The notes under the pieces: model-generated
What the model saw: only the letters and a program-made list of their open reading frames with translations
Databases searched by the model: none
Told to the model about the DNA's origin: nothing
Made by a program: the position numbers and the translations under genes
Part shown: positions 55,326 through 63,681 of the stretch, piece after piece
Layout of the letters: every line of letters begins with the position of its first letter
Numbering within the stretch: the stretch's first letter is position 1
Assembly (NCBI RefSeq): GCF_028826105.1
Contig: NZ_JAQGPL010000001.1
Location: 4,614,501 to 4,678,500 of the forward strand
DNA from: Paenibacillus humicola
GTDB lineage: Bacteria > Bacillota > Bacilli > Paenibacillales > Paenibacillaceae
Direction: 5' to 3'
Length of the DNA stretch: 64,000 nt

Positions 55326-56000
55326 CTATTCCTGCGCCACATGCCGGTGCGCCCGCTTCTGGAGCAGATAACCCGTCACAATGACGGCCACGCCGCAAAC
55401 GACCGGAAACGCATATTCCGCCCACCCGCCGGCGATCGCCTGCAGACCGTTCAGCAGCCGTTCGCTCTCTTCCAGCATCTCGCCCCCCGTATACCCGAGA
55501 ATGCCGGCTCCGACATAGACCAGCACCGGAAAACGGTTCAGCAGCTTCATGATCAATTGGCTTCCCCATACGATGAGCGGAATGCTGATCGCGATCCCCG
55601 CGGCAATAATCCAAATATTGTTTTTCGCAATGGATGCGACGGCAAGCACGTTGTCCAGGCTCATGATGAAATCGGCCGTCAAAATGATGCGGATCGCCTT
55701 CCAGAGCGATGCCGCTCCTTCGATCTGTTTGCTTTCACCGTCGTCCTTCAGCAGCTGCACCGCCACAAAGAACAGAAGCGCCGCTCCGATAATTTGGATA
55801 AACGGGATTTGCAGCAAATAAAGCGCGACAACCGTCAAAATAATCCGCAAAATGACGGCTCCGAGCGCCCCCCACCAGACGGCCTTCTGCCTCGTTTCGA
55901 TCGGCAGGTTCCGGCAGGCCATCGCAATGACGACCGCGTTGTCCCCGCTCAGCACCAAATTGACCAGTATGATTTCGAGCAGCAATAAAAACAATTCCAT
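55326..56000 (-). CDS. TerC family integral membrane protein
   Basis: 224 residues with seven helices. Hallmark acidic motifs are IILVNLVLSGDNAVVIAMA and TADFIMSLDNVLAVASIA, whose Asp residues lie in membrane segments. The B. subtilis homologues (YjbE/YkoY/YceF) export Mn2+ or metallate secreted enzymes, so metal transport is likely. ATG 56000 is chosen to match the family's usual start; the ribosome site is weak, and the frame stays open for 59 more codons upstream. I saw no yybP-ykoY manganese riboswitch ahead of it. Confidence 0.9.
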   Translation of the reverse strand: MELFLLLLEIILVNLVLSGDNAVVIAMACRNLPIETRQKAVWWGALGAVILRIILTVVALYLLQIPFIQIIGAALLFFVAVQLLKDDGESKQIEGAASLWKAIRIILTADFIMSLDNVLAVASIAKNNIWIIAAGIAISIPLIVWGSQLIMKLLNRFPVLVYVGAGILGYTGGEMLEESERLLNGLQAIAGGWAEYAFPVVCGVAVIVTGYLLQKRAHRHVAQE

Positions 56001-56210
56001 CTGTTTGGAAACACCCGACCTTCCCGCGAACGATGACGCCCGTTTCGCAAACGCCTTCAGCCGGAGCAGGTGAAAGCGCGTCCCCTGCCGGAGACGGCTT
56101 GTCTTGCCCAATACGGCTCCCGGATAAACCTCATAAACTAACAATACCTCAACTGAAGGGTCGAATACAACAATCAAAACACAGATCGGCAGTCATTTCC
56201 AAAAGAAACG

Positions 56211-56239
56211 TTGGATGCCCAAGGGGATTCCGTTATAAT
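56211..56239 (+). promoter_or_regulatory. Sigma-A promoter far upstream of the SDR gene
   Basis: TTGGAT (56211-56216), 17 bases, TATAAT (56234-56239). Transcription would give a pyrimidine-rich leader of about 315 bases without a convincing ORF. A second, weaker candidate (TTGACC near 56496) lies closer to the gene. Confidence 0.6.
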
Positions 56240-56560
56240 GTTTTTTCTCTCCGAGCGTGCATTTCGACTCTTTTCCATCTGATCTATGGGCCGCGGCATT
56301 CCGATGATGAATCTTCGTTCTGCCGCTTCGCGTCCCTTCTTCTCCCCAGCGCTTTCGGCTCTGCAGACAGCGTCAGCCCATCTTCCCTTTTACCGTTTCT
56401 TCATTATATATCGGCGCGGATTAATCTTAGCCGGGATTAGGAACGCCCCGGCTGCCGACGTTTCCGGTACGGCGAATGTATTTTGCGAAAACCGGTTGAC
56501 CGTCCGCGGATGTAAGGGCTACCATAAAATCAATGATGCGAAAGAAGGAGTTGGGAAGCC

Positions 56561-57274
56561 TTGCGTTATGTTTACGTCACCGGTGCCGACAGAGGCCTTG
56601 GACTTGCGCTGAGCCGGATTTTGATCCGGAACGGTTTTACCGTATTTGCAGGCAGCTATATGCCCGAATGGCACGAGCTTGGGGAATTGAAGGCGGAAAG
56701 CGGGGACTGCCTGCGCATCGTTCCGCTCGACGTAACGAGCGACCGGTCAGTTGCGGAAGCGGCGGAAACGATCCGGCGCGAAACCGATCGTCTTGAGATC
56801 GTCGTCAATAATGCGGCGATTTTCCTCGACCGCTCGGGAACGATTTTCGGCGAGCTGTATTTCGACGATATGCGCCGCATTATGGATACGAACGCCTTCG
56901 GCCCGCTCCGGGTGACGCATTCGGTAATCGATCTGCTGCTCGGCGGCAGCCGGAAGCAGCTTGTCAACATTTCCTCCGAGGCGGCGAGCATCGCGAACAG
57001 CGCACGGACGCACGAGTTCGGCTATACGATGTCGAAAAGCGCTCTGAACATGCAATCGAAGCTGCTTCATAACGAACTTTCGCCGCGCGGCGTGCAGGTG
57101 TTTGCCTTTCATCCCGGTTACGTCCGCTCGTACATGCTCGGCCGGCTGAACACGGATGCCACCGTTGAGCCTACGGATTCGGCAGCGGGGATCTGGAGCG
57201 TCTTGGAATCGCGGCTGGGCCGGCCGGATACGCCGATCTACCTCGACTATAAAGGCAATCCGATGCCATGGTAA
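56561..57274 (+). CDS. Short-chain dehydrogenase/reductase
   Basis: 237 residues from TTG 56561, ten bases after AAGGAG. SDR motifs: TGADRGLGLALSRIL, VVNNAAIF, catalytic Ser in NISSEAASI, Tyr and Lys in GYTMSKSALNMQ, and HPGYVRSYM after it. It is a classical NAD(P)-dependent SDR of the C-factor/YkvO-like kind; substrate is unknown. It is a single gene with a strong terminator. Confidence 0.9.
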   Translation: MRYVYVTGADRGLGLALSRILIRNGFTVFAGSYMPEWHELGELKAESGDCLRIVPLDVTSDRSVAEAAETIRRETDRLEIVVNNAAIFLDRSGTIFGELYFDDMRRIMDTNAFGPLRVTHSVIDLLLGGSRKQLVNISSEAASIANSARTHEFGYTMSKSALNMQSKLLHNELSPRGVQVFAFHPGYVRSYMLGRLNTDATVEPTDSAAGIWSVLESRLGRPDTPIYLDYKGNPMPW

Positions 57275-57299
57275 TCCGCAAGGGCTCCTCTAGCCGGCG

Positions 57300-57336
57300 A
57301 AAAGGCGGCGAATCGTGACGATTCGCCGCCTTTTTC
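57300..57336. terminator. Strong bidirectional terminator
   Basis: AAAAGGCGGCGAATCG, loop TGA, CGATTCGCCGCCTTTTT: a 16-pair perfect stem between the convergent SDR and ThuA genes. Confidence 0.9.
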
Positions 57337-57338
57337 GT

Positions 57339-58004
57339 TTATGCTTCGAGGCACCATTCCACCGCGCTGGCCAGAAGGCTGCGCATCCCGCCGCTCAGCA
57401 GCGCCGCGCGCGTGTGCGACGGCGTCAGGCAGATGACTTTGCCGCGTCCATGACGGTGCAGCCAACCGGCCGGCTCGCTGCCGTGGATCGACGAGGACCG
57501 GAGAAACACCTGCGTCTCGGCTTCGCGGCAATGGACGAAATAGTGCTCGTCCACCGCTTCGAACGACACCGGCCGGCCGCCGTCCTCCTGCATCGTGGAC
57601 GGGAGCGCGCCGTCGTAACGGACGGAAACCTGCTCGGGATGGTGGCGAAAATAGCCCTTCAGCATGTCGTTCAGCAGTTCGAATTTATCGTAGCCGGCCA
57701 GTCCCGAATGCCAGTTCAGGAAGGCGCCGCCCTCCTCGACGAACCGGCACGCCGTCTCCTCCGCCGCGGCGGTCATCCATTCGTTAACCTGCGCATCCGC
57801 AGGATTGAGCCGGTTTTCTTTAAACAAGATGAAAACGTCCGGCCTGGGATCGGATAATAGAACGCTTTCAAACTGTTCGACGCCGTGAAACGTAAGACGA
57901 ATCCGCCCCGCCTGCTCAAACGGCGCGAGCGCTCCTGCCATCGACTCGCGGATCAGCGCGGGATCGTGGTAATAATCGCCGACAATCGCTGCAATATGCT
58001 TCAT
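57339..58004 (-). CDS. ThuA-like (trehalose utilisation) domain protein
   Basis: 221 residues from ATG 58004 with GAAGGAGGC upstream. The fold resembles class I glutamine amidotransferases: DVFILFKENRLNPAD, FVEEGGAFLNWHSGLAGYDKFELLNDMLKGYFRHHP, GRGKVICLTPSHTRAALL. ThuA proteins act on disaccharides such as trehalose or sucrose derivatives, often with Gfo/Idh enzymes. Here it is the last gene after LacI and VOC genes. The exact reaction is unknown. Confidence 0.82.
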   Translation of the reverse strand: MKHIAAIVGDYYHDPALIRESMAGALAPFEQAGRIRLTFHGVEQFESVLLSDPRPDVFILFKENRLNPADAQVNEWMTAAAEETACRFVEEGGAFLNWHSGLAGYDKFELLNDMLKGYFRHHPEQVSVRYDGALPSTMQEDGGRPVSFEAVDEHYFVHCREAETQVFLRSSSIHGSEPAGWLHRHGRGKVICLTPSHTRAALLSGGMRSLLASAVEWCLEA

Positions 58005-58041
58005 GGTTCCGGATGCCTCCTTCGCATGGGTACACAACCGT

Positions 58042-58494
58042 TTAATCGTTCTCGAGCAGCTCCAGGATCACTTTGAGGGAGTCCGACGTATCCATATACG
58101 CGTAGCGTCCGCCGGTATATTCGCCTTTTTGCAGCAGCGGCATTCCGCCCTGCTCCATCCCGGCAACCGTGTCCTTCATTCCTTTAACGTTAAACGCGAT
58201 ATGGTGGACGCCTTCGCCGTGCTCGTCGAGATGCTCTCGCCACGTGCTCGGCTCGCGGTCCGGCTCGATCAGCTCAAGCTGCAGCGAGCCCATGTTGAAG
58301 AAAGCCAGCTTGGCCCGTGCTTCCGATCCGGAGCCCCGGTATTCCGTCTGCGCCTTATCGGCCGTATCCGTCCAAAACCACTGCGGCTTGTCGATGCCGA
58401 AAAAATCGGCATACGCCTGCGACGTTTTCTCGATATCGTGAACCAAAATTCCGATTTGCGTAATGACGTGCGAATTGACGAACGGATTAGCCAT
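58042..58494 (-). CDS. VOC (glyoxalase/bleomycin-resistance) family protein
   Basis: 150 residues from ATG 58494, after GGAGGGTG. Two beta-alpha-beta-beta-beta modules: ITQIGILVHDIEKTSQAYADFFGID and GVHHIAFNVKGMKDTVAGMEQGGMPLLQKGEYTGGRYAYMDTSDSLKVILELLE. Metal-ligand candidates are a Gln near the start, Glu in LQLELIEPD, His in VHHIAF, and Glu at the end. The layout fits methylmalonyl-CoA-epimerase-like or sugar-acting VOC enzymes. The context points to sugar metabolism. Confidence 0.88.
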   Translation of the reverse strand: MANPFVNSHVITQIGILVHDIEKTSQAYADFFGIDKPQWFWTDTADKAQTEYRGSGSEARAKLAFFNMGSLQLELIEPDREPSTWREHLDEHGEGVHHIAFNVKGMKDTVAGMEQGGMPLLQKGEYTGGRYAYMDTSDSLKVILELLEND

Positions 58495-58589
58495 TTTTGC
58501 CTTCACCCTCCGGATTGAAATATCGTTGCATTGCCTAACGGACGCGCGCAGGCCAAGCGAGTGAGGCGCGGTACAGGGCGAATCAGGAG

Positions 58590-59624
58590 TCAGCTTTTCG
58601 GCGGCGAGCAGGAATCGCGGACGATCAGTTCGCAATCGATGACGATTACGCGGCTGCCGTCGTATGTGCCTTCGATCGAGCCGATCAGGCTGGCCGTCAG
58701 CCGTTTCATCATCGATTCGAACTTGACGCCGACCGTGGTCAGCGACGGATTAAACCGCGCGCTTAGCCCATGGTTGTCGAAGCCGACGATGGAGATATCG
58801 CCCGGCACCTGCAGCCCGCGCTCATTCAGCGCGCGAATGGCGCCGAACGCCACGCTGTCGTTGGCCGCAATGAAGGCGGTCGGCAGCGGCGTCCCGGAAT
58901 CGGCGAGCCGGCCGATCTCCCGATAGCCTGCCTCCTCGTTGAAATCCGCCTGCACGATCCATTCCGGCCGGACTCGAAGCGAGCATTTCTCCATCGCGTG
59001 AAGGAATCCTTCGTATTTGGTCACCCCGGAAAGCCGGCTCATGTCGCCGTTGATGACGCCGATCTCCGTATGGCCGAGCGAGGCTAAATAACGTACGGCA
59101 AGCGACATTCCCTTCTCGTTGTCGAACTCGGCGACGATCCGGTTGCTCTCGCCGGCTTCGGACAGGCGCTGGTCGACGATCGCCACCTCAAAGCCTTCGT
59201 CCGCCAGCTGCCAGATGAAGGGCTCCCGGCTCGCCGCCCCGATGAACAGACCGCCTTCGACGCGCCGCTGGTAAAACATGTCGGTCACATTTTTGACGCT
59301 CTCCTCCGAGCCTGCGCCCCGGATGATGTACGTCAGCACGAAGTAGTTATGGGACGACGCTTCCTCGATGACGCTTGCGATCAGCATATTCGTCAGGATG
59401 TCCCCCGCAACGCGGCCGGACTTTTCGATCATGAACAGACCGATCGTGCGCGTTTTCTTCCCGGCCAATACCTGCGCCGACACGTTCGGCACGTAATTGT
59501 GCTCGTTAATGACGCGCATGACCTTCTCCCGCGTTTCCGGCGGAACGTTCGGATAGTTGTTGATGACCCGGCTGACGGTGCTGCGCGAGACGCCCGCCAG
59601 CTTTGCGATTTGTTCCGCATTCAT
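58590..59624 (-). CDS. LacI family transcriptional regulator
   Basis: 344 residues. The N-terminal helix-turn-helix MNAEQIAKLAGVSRSTVSRVINNYPNVPPETREKVMRVINEHNYVPN is followed by the hinge and a periplasmic-binding-protein-like sugar domain (GLFIGAASREPF, AFIAANDSVAFGAIRALNERGLQVPGDISIVGFDNHGLSARFNPSLTTV). It likely represses its own operon (lacI-VOC-thuA) from the operator just upstream and is relieved by an unknown sugar. Confidence 0.94.
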   Translation of the reverse strand: MNAEQIAKLAGVSRSTVSRVINNYPNVPPETREKVMRVINEHNYVPNVSAQVLAGKKTRTIGLFMIEKSGRVAGDILTNMLIASVIEEASSHNYFVLTYIIRGAGSEESVKNVTDMFYQRRVEGGLFIGAASREPFIWQLADEGFEVAIVDQRLSEAGESNRIVAEFDNEKGMSLAVRYLASLGHTEIGVINGDMSRLSGVTKYEGFLHAMEKCSLRVRPEWIVQADFNEEAGYREIGRLADSGTPLPTAFIAANDSVAFGAIRALNERGLQVPGDISIVGFDNHGLSARFNPSLTTVGVKFESMMKRLTASLIGSIEGTYDGSRVIVIDCELIVRDSCSPPKS

Positions 59625-59660
59625 GTGCTAATCTTTCACCTCGGTATTCGGCCTCTCCTA

Positions 59661-59710
59661 GTGCGAACGCGTGTTTACACCATCGTAGCAACGCGATTTG
59701 CCAATGTCAA
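59661..59710 (-). promoter_or_regulatory. Promoter and LacI-type operator of the LacI-VOC-ThuA operon
   Basis: On the minus strand TTGACA (59710-59705), 17 bases, TACGAT (59687-59682). The imperfect palindrome GTGCGAACG-CGTGTTTACAC (59661-59680), with the central CG typical of LacI sites, covers the start point. Confidence 0.7.
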
Positions 59711-59734
59711 TCTTGAATATTGCCGGAAGCGGCT

Positions 59735-60382
59735 CTACAGCGCGAGCCTCCCCTTGACTGCCGAGACGACCGCATCCTTCAGGCGGACGCATGCGGCGAC
59801 TTGTTCTTCACCGCGCTTGCGGAAATTTGCCGCTGCGGACGCGTCTGCAAGCGACGGCAGATTGATCAGTGCCGTCAGCCAAGCGGACTGGGCGGCCGAT
59901 TCGGCCAGCAGGGCGGCAATGCCCCAGTCGGATATCGCGTTCCGGTTCACGAGCTGCGCGGCTTCCTCGAGCGCCTCAAGCATTTGACGGCAGAGATCGA
60001 TCAGCGCCATGGGCGCCTCCGTCGCGGTCAGCGCCGCCGCGGCGATCGCCGCTTTGCGCGTCTGCTTGTCCGCCTCCGTCGACCGGGGCAGCCCGAGCGC
60101 CTGCATATATCCGCCGAAGGCCGCGATATCGGCGGCGGACAGCGCTTCGCAGCGGACGATCGCCTGCGACATATCGCGGGCGATCCGCTGCGCCGTCTCC
60201 TGTGCGCCTTCATATTTCGGGCCGCTTGTCAGCCTCGCGACCATCGAGCCCATCGATGCGGCGAGCGCAGCCGCCAATGCCGCAACGCTTCCGCCTCCCG
60301 GCGTCGGCGAGGACGATGCCGCCTCCTGCAAAAAGGTCCGGACGGTCCAATCGAATTCGCTTGCCGCCTTCGTATCGCTCAT
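59735..60382 (-). CDS. fchA: Cyclodeaminase/cyclohydrolase (FchA) family protein
   Basis: 215 residues, all helical. The family opening TFLQEAASSSPTPGGGSVAALAAALAASMGSMVARLT is clear, with RALGLPRS-like and EAPMALIDLCRQMLEALEEAAQLVNRNAISDWGIAA segments following. FchA converts methenyl-THF to formyl-THF or formimino-THF to methenyl-THF. It overlaps folD by four bases, so both act in one-carbon folate metabolism under the ZTP riboswitch. Confidence 0.92.
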   Translation of the reverse strand: MSDTKAASEFDWTVRTFLQEAASSSPTPGGGSVAALAAALAASMGSMVARLTSGPKYEGAQETAQRIARDMSQAIVRCEALSAADIAAFGGYMQALGLPRSTEADKQTRKAAIAAAALTATEAPMALIDLCRQMLEALEEAAQLVNRNAISDWGIAALLAESAAQSAWLTALINLPSLADASAAANFRKRGEEQVAACVRLKDAVVSAVKGRLAL

Positions 60383-61245
60383 TTCGCCAGCCTCCCCGCA
60401 AGCTCCTGCAGCTCCAGCGCCCGAAGCACATTTTCGAATAAAATGACGGTTGTCAGCGTGCCGACGCCTCCGGGCACCGGCGAAACCGCGGCAGCCAGCG
60501 CGGCCGCTTCCGGCGCGACATCGCCCGTGATCCCGCCGCCGTCCGCCTTCTCATTAATTCCCGCATCGACGAGGACGAGCCCGGGATGGGTCATTTCCGG
60601 CGTGATCAGGTTGGGCACGCCGGCGGCGGCAATCGCGATGTCCGCCCGGCGGACATGCGAAGCCAGATCCTTCGTGCGCGAATGGCAGACGGTCACCGTC
60701 GCCTGCTCGCGCAGCAGCATCGGGACGAGAGGCCGGCCGACCGTCTCGCCCCGGCCGACGACGACAACATCGGCTCTCTGCAGCGAATAACCGTAACCGT
60801 GCAGCAGGCGAATACACGATTGCGGCGTCGCCGGATAGATCCCCGGCTCTCCGGTTAAACACGCCTGCACGTTCGCCGGCGCAATGCCGTCGACGTCCTT
60901 CAGCGGGTCGATCGCCTCCGCGAGCCTCCGCGGGTTTACCGTTTTCGGCAGCGGCAGCTCCAGCATGATGCCGTGCACGCCGCCGTCCTCGTTCAAGCGG
61001 CGGATTTCCGCAAGCAGCTCCTCCTCCGTCACGCCGCGGTTAAAGGCAAGCAGCTCGAAGCGAATGCCGAGCTTCTCCGCCATTTTCCGCTTGGCCCCCG
61101 CATAATAAGCGGAAGCGGGATCGCCTTCGACCAGCAGCGCCCCGACGCCGGGCACGACGCCTTTCTCCCTCCACCTGGCTGCGCCTGCGGCGACTTCGGA
61201 CTGCGCAGCATCGGCCAATGGCTTTGCTTTCAACATGTCAACCAT
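60379..61245 (-). CDS. folD: Bifunctional methylene-THF dehydrogenase/methenyl-THF cyclohydrolase
   Basis: 288 residues from ATG 61245, after GGGAGGG. FolD motifs: VEGDPASAYYAGAKRKMAEKLGI with the catalytic Lys, ELPLPKTVNPRRLAEAIDPLKDVDGI, VVVGRGETVGRPLVPMLL at the NADP site, and SPVPGGVGTLTT. Some positions differ from the usual FolD (for example PATPQS), so it may be a second, specialised copy. It interconverts methylene-, methenyl- and formyl-THF with the FchA-like partner. A ZTP riboswitch precedes it. Confidence 0.93.
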   Translation of the reverse strand: MVDMLKAKPLADAAQSEVAAGAARWREKGVVPGVGALLVEGDPASAYYAGAKRKMAEKLGIRFELLAFNRGVTEEELLAEIRRLNEDGGVHGIMLELPLPKTVNPRRLAEAIDPLKDVDGIAPANVQACLTGEPGIYPATPQSCIRLLHGYGYSLQRADVVVVGRGETVGRPLVPMLLREQATVTVCHSRTKDLASHVRRADIAIAAAGVPNLITPEMTHPGLVLVDAGINEKADGGGITGDVAPEAAALAAAVSPVPGGVGTLTTVILFENVLRALELQELAGRLAK

Positions 61246-61302
61246 CGTTTTTCCCTCCCGGACGTGTGCGTAATCAGTCGAGCAAAAAACATTCCTATAG
61301 AC

Positions 61303-61345
61303 GAAAAAAAGCACCCGGCGGCAGCGCAAATGCTGCTTGAACCGG
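61303..61345 (-). terminator. Riboswitch expression platform terminator
   Basis: On the minus strand CCGG-TTCAA-GCAGC-ATTTGC-GCTGC-CG-CCGG, then TGCTTTTTTTCG. It follows the ZTP aptamer directly. Confidence 0.8.
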
Positions 61346-61351
61346 ATACTT

Positions 61352-61424
61352 CGCCCAGGCGTTCGGCACGTTCGTCCGCTCGTATGCTCCCCCGTGGTTC
61401 GCCACGTTACGCCAGTCACATACG
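61352..61424 (-). promoter_or_regulatory. ZTP (pfl) riboswitch aptamer before folD-fchA
   Basis: On the minus strand P1 is CGTATG/CATACG. Inside it are the conserved GTGACTGGCG, a GTGG-CGAA-CCAC hairpin and GGGGAGC; the second domain ends in the conserved CGCCTGGGCG (61361-61352). These are the consensus parts of the pfl motif, which senses ZMP/ZTP, signals of low 10-formyl-THF. A terminator follows, so ligand should turn folD-fchA on. Confidence 0.88.
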
Positions 61425-61440
61425 ACGTGTATCTGCTCCT

Positions 61441-61469
61441 AGTATATAGAAGCTCGATTTACGATTCAA
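61441..61469 (-). promoter_or_regulatory. Promoter of the folD-fchA operon
   Basis: On the minus strand TTGAAT (61469-61464), 17 bases, TATACT (61446-61441), starting just before the ZTP aptamer. Confidence 0.75.
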
Positions 61470-61513
61470 CCGTTTGACAAAATAATAAATGGACCGGACA
61501 ATTAAAAATACGC

Positions 61514-61546
61514 TTGACATTTTTCCTGGATTGAATTATATTCAAT
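61514..61546 (+). promoter_or_regulatory. Promoter and operator of the MarR gene
   Basis: TTGACA (61514-61519), 17 bases, TATATT (61537-61542). The palindrome ATTGAA-TTATA-TTCAAT (61530-61546) overlaps the -10 and is a likely binding site for the MarR protein. Confidence 0.7.
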
Positions 61547-61585
61547 TTAAGATAATTAATTTAAAGATGTTTGGAGGTGATCACC

Positions 61586-62035
61586 ATGGCGACTCCGGAT
61601 GCCGAGGACAACGCGCTGCAGCTGTTCGTCGTATTATCGAGAGCCTATCAGTGGGTCGCGGCGCATGCACAGAAGGATATTAAGAGCTACGGCCTAAACC
61701 CCACCGAGTTCGGCGTGCTGGAACTGCTGTACCATAAAGGCGAACAGCCTTTGCAGCAGATCGGCGAGAAAATTTTGATGTCGAGCGGCAACATTACGTA
61801 TGTCGTCGACAAGCTCGAGAAAAAAGGGTTCGTACGCCGCGTCGCTTGCCCCACGGACCGCCGGGTTATTTTTGCGGAAATAACGGCGCAGGGCAGGCAG
61901 TTTCTCGACGATGTGTTCCCGCAGCATACCGATGCCATACGCAAAGCGACGGAAGGATTGACGCCGCAGGAACGAGCCGAAGCGATCGCGCTGCTCAAAA
62001 AGCTGGGCCTTGCCGCCCAGGGAAGCTTCTCGTAG
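61586..62035 (+). CDS. MarR family transcriptional regulator
   Basis: 149 residues from ATG 61586, after GGAGGTGA. Winged helix: [68 protein letters not shown]. It is close to the MhqR/YodB-like branch that reacts to quinones or electrophiles and controls DoxX and dioxygenase-like genes. The same gene neighbourhood (DoxX, pirin) follows here. No conserved N-terminal Cys is present, so the sensing mode is unclear. Confidence 0.92.
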   Translation: MATPDAEDNALQLFVVLSRAYQWVAAHAQKDIKSYGLNPTEFGVLELLYHKGEQPLQQIGEKILMSSGNITYVVDKLEKKGFVRRVACPTDRRVIFAEITAQGRQFLDDVFPQHTDAIRKATEGLTPQERAEAIALLKKLGLAAQGSFS

Positions 62036-62082
62036 CCGGAAACGAAACCGGCCGGCGGCTGCTTCCTTTTTCAGACCAAATA

Positions 62083-62096
62083 TCTTAAATTTAAGA
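62083..62096 (+). promoter_or_regulatory. Operator palindrome before doxX
   Basis: TCTTAAATTTAAGA is a perfect 14-base palindrome 33 bases before the doxX start. A related AATTTAAGATAATT element lies before marR (61545 on), suggesting shared MarR control. Confidence 0.55.
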
Positions 62097-62129
62097 AACT
62101 TAAAACTAATTTATTGGAGGTCGTTTATC

Positions 62130-62519
62130 ATGGGTCTTTCCATCGGTTTATTGATCATTCGAGTTATTTTGGGCATTCTGTTTATCGGGCATGGCGCTCA
62201 AAAGCTGTTCGGCTGGTTCGGGGGCTACGGATTGAAAGGAACGGGCGGCTGGTTCGATTCGATCAACGTCAAGCCCGGCGTCATGGCTGCATTCGTCGTC
62301 GGTTTGTTCGAAATGGCCGGCGGTCTGTTGTTCCTTCTCGGTCTATGGATGCCGGTGGCCGCCGCGCTGATCGTAATCCTCATGCTCGGCGCGATTGTGA
62401 AGGTTCACGGCAAAAACGGCTTCTGGGTCACTTCGAACGGCATCGAATACAATCTGGTCCTGATCGCAATTTCGCTCGCCCTTGCGTTTATCGGTGCAGG
62501 CGAGTACGCGATCGGCTGA
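62130..62519 (+). CDS. DoxX family membrane protein
   Basis: 129 residues with four helices: [39 protein letters not shown], then [37 protein letters not shown] and [24 protein letters not shown] 62130 follows TTGGAGG. DoxX proteins such as MhqP and CatD help resist quinones, catechol and oxidative stress. It is probably controlled by the MarR gene upstream. Confidence 0.92.
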   Translation: MGLSIGLLIIRVILGILFIGHGAQKLFGWFGGYGLKGTGGWFDSINVKPGVMAAFVVGLFEMAGGLLFLLGLWMPVAAALIVILMLGAIVKVHGKNGFWVTSNGIEYNLVLIAISLALAFIGAGEYAIG

Positions 62520-62538
62520 TCGATAGGGGGAAAGCACC

Positions 62539-63309
62539 ATGCAAACGTTAATTTACGGTCCTTCGCTGCAAGCAAAAGGCGCATTTGACGGCGGCAAAAT
62601 CCGCGAACAGAAACCGATCGGCTTCCCGGGCGAAGGCTCGGCCGTGAAGCGCATCGGCCCGCTCTTCTACTGGGCTTGGGCAGAGGCCGACAAAGAGGGC
62701 TACATTCCGCTCCATCCGCATCAGGCTTTCGAAATTATGACCTATGTGATCGGGGGCGAGGCACAGCACGGCGACACGCTCGGGACGCGGAGCACGGTCG
62801 GCGCGGGCGGCGCCCAGGTCATGCAGACCGGCTCCGGCGTCAGCCACGAAGAACGATTCATCGGTCCGGATATGGAAGGGTTCCAGATCTGGTTCGAGCC
62901 GCACATCGAGAAGGCCTTGCAGACGGAGCCGACGTACCGCCAATACGAACACGAAGCGTTCCCGGTCGATGAGCGGGACGGCGCCGTCGTCAAAACCGTG
63001 CTGGGCGGGGATTCTCCCATCCGCTTGGCGGTCGACGCCCGGATGTGGGATGTGACGATCGAGTCCGGCCACAGCTGGCGCCACCCCGTCCAGGCCGGCC
63101 GTACGCTCGCGGCGCTTGCCGTCCGCGGCGGCGGCAAGTGGACGAACGGCGAAGCCGAGCCGACGCCTTTCAAGCACCGCGACTTTATCGTCGTAAACGC
63201 CGGCGAAACCGCCGAAGTCACAGTGAAAGCCGGCGGTTCGGACGCCGTGCGCATGCTGCTGATCGACGTTCCGGCCAAGGTCGATTATCCGCTGTATCCG
63301 AAACGATAA
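62539..63309 (+). CDS. Pirin family protein (bicupin)
   Basis: 256 residues. The first cupin carries the metal site HPHQAFEIMTYVIGGEAQHGDTLG and TGSGVSHEE; the second cupin is at the C-terminus (PFKHRDFIVVNAGETAEVTV). Bacterial pirins can act as quercetin 2,3-dioxygenases or regulators. With DoxX and MarR it suggests defence against aromatic electrophiles. It lies 19 bases after doxX and ends before a strong terminator. Confidence 0.93.
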   Translation: MQTLIYGPSLQAKGAFDGGKIREQKPIGFPGEGSAVKRIGPLFYWAWAEADKEGYIPLHPHQAFEIMTYVIGGEAQHGDTLGTRSTVGAGGAQVMQTGSGVSHEERFIGPDMEGFQIWFEPHIEKALQTEPTYRQYEHEAFPVDERDGAVVKTVLGGDSPIRLAVDARMWDVTIESGHSWRHPVQAGRTLAALAVRGGGKWTNGEAEPTPFKHRDFIVVNAGETAEVTVKAGGSDAVRMLLIDVPAKVDYPLYPKR

Positions 63310-63333
63310 ACCGGCTTGCACCCCGTAAATGAA

Positions 63334-63376
63334 AAAGAAGGCTTCAGGCCCAGTCCAAGGGTCTGAAGCCTTCTTT
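63334..63376 (+). terminator. Terminator of the doxX-pirin unit
   Basis: AAAGAAGGCTTCAG and CTGAAGCCTTCTTT form a 14-pair stem ending in a T-rich tail. Confidence 0.9.
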
Positions 63377-63672
63377 CTATATAACTCCGGGTCTCTCGCT
63401 CTCCGTTCCGTCCGCGCAGGCTCACCCCCGGATTACGCCCATTTTGCGCTTGCCTGCAACGCATCCGCAAGCAGGTGCTCCATGCCTTCTCCCGGCGCAG
63501 CCGAATATCCGCAGGAAAATTTTCGCCAAAAAGCCATTATTATAATGGCAGCTCCAGCTTTTGTCCATTAGAATTAAAGGCTGTTTTTTAATCTTTTTCT
63601 AATAATCGCTATGAAAGCCTTGTCAAAAGCAGGATGGGGCGCTCATCGGTAAATCATGGAAAACATAGCCCA

Positions 63673-63681
63673 TGTTATACT
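63673..63681 (+). promoter_or_regulatory. Extended -10 promoter of the NlpC/P60 gene
   Basis: TGTTATACT is an extended -10 (TG-n-TATACT). The -35 is poor. The mRNA leader then holds the perfect palindrome ACTTGCATGCAAGT (63712-63725) just before the ribosome site. Confidence 0.55.

Noticed and set aside
56001..56220. A yybP-ykoY manganese riboswitch before the TerC gene
   Set aside because: I looked for the conserved GGGGAGUA and CCGGCC-type landmarks on the minus strand and did not find them.
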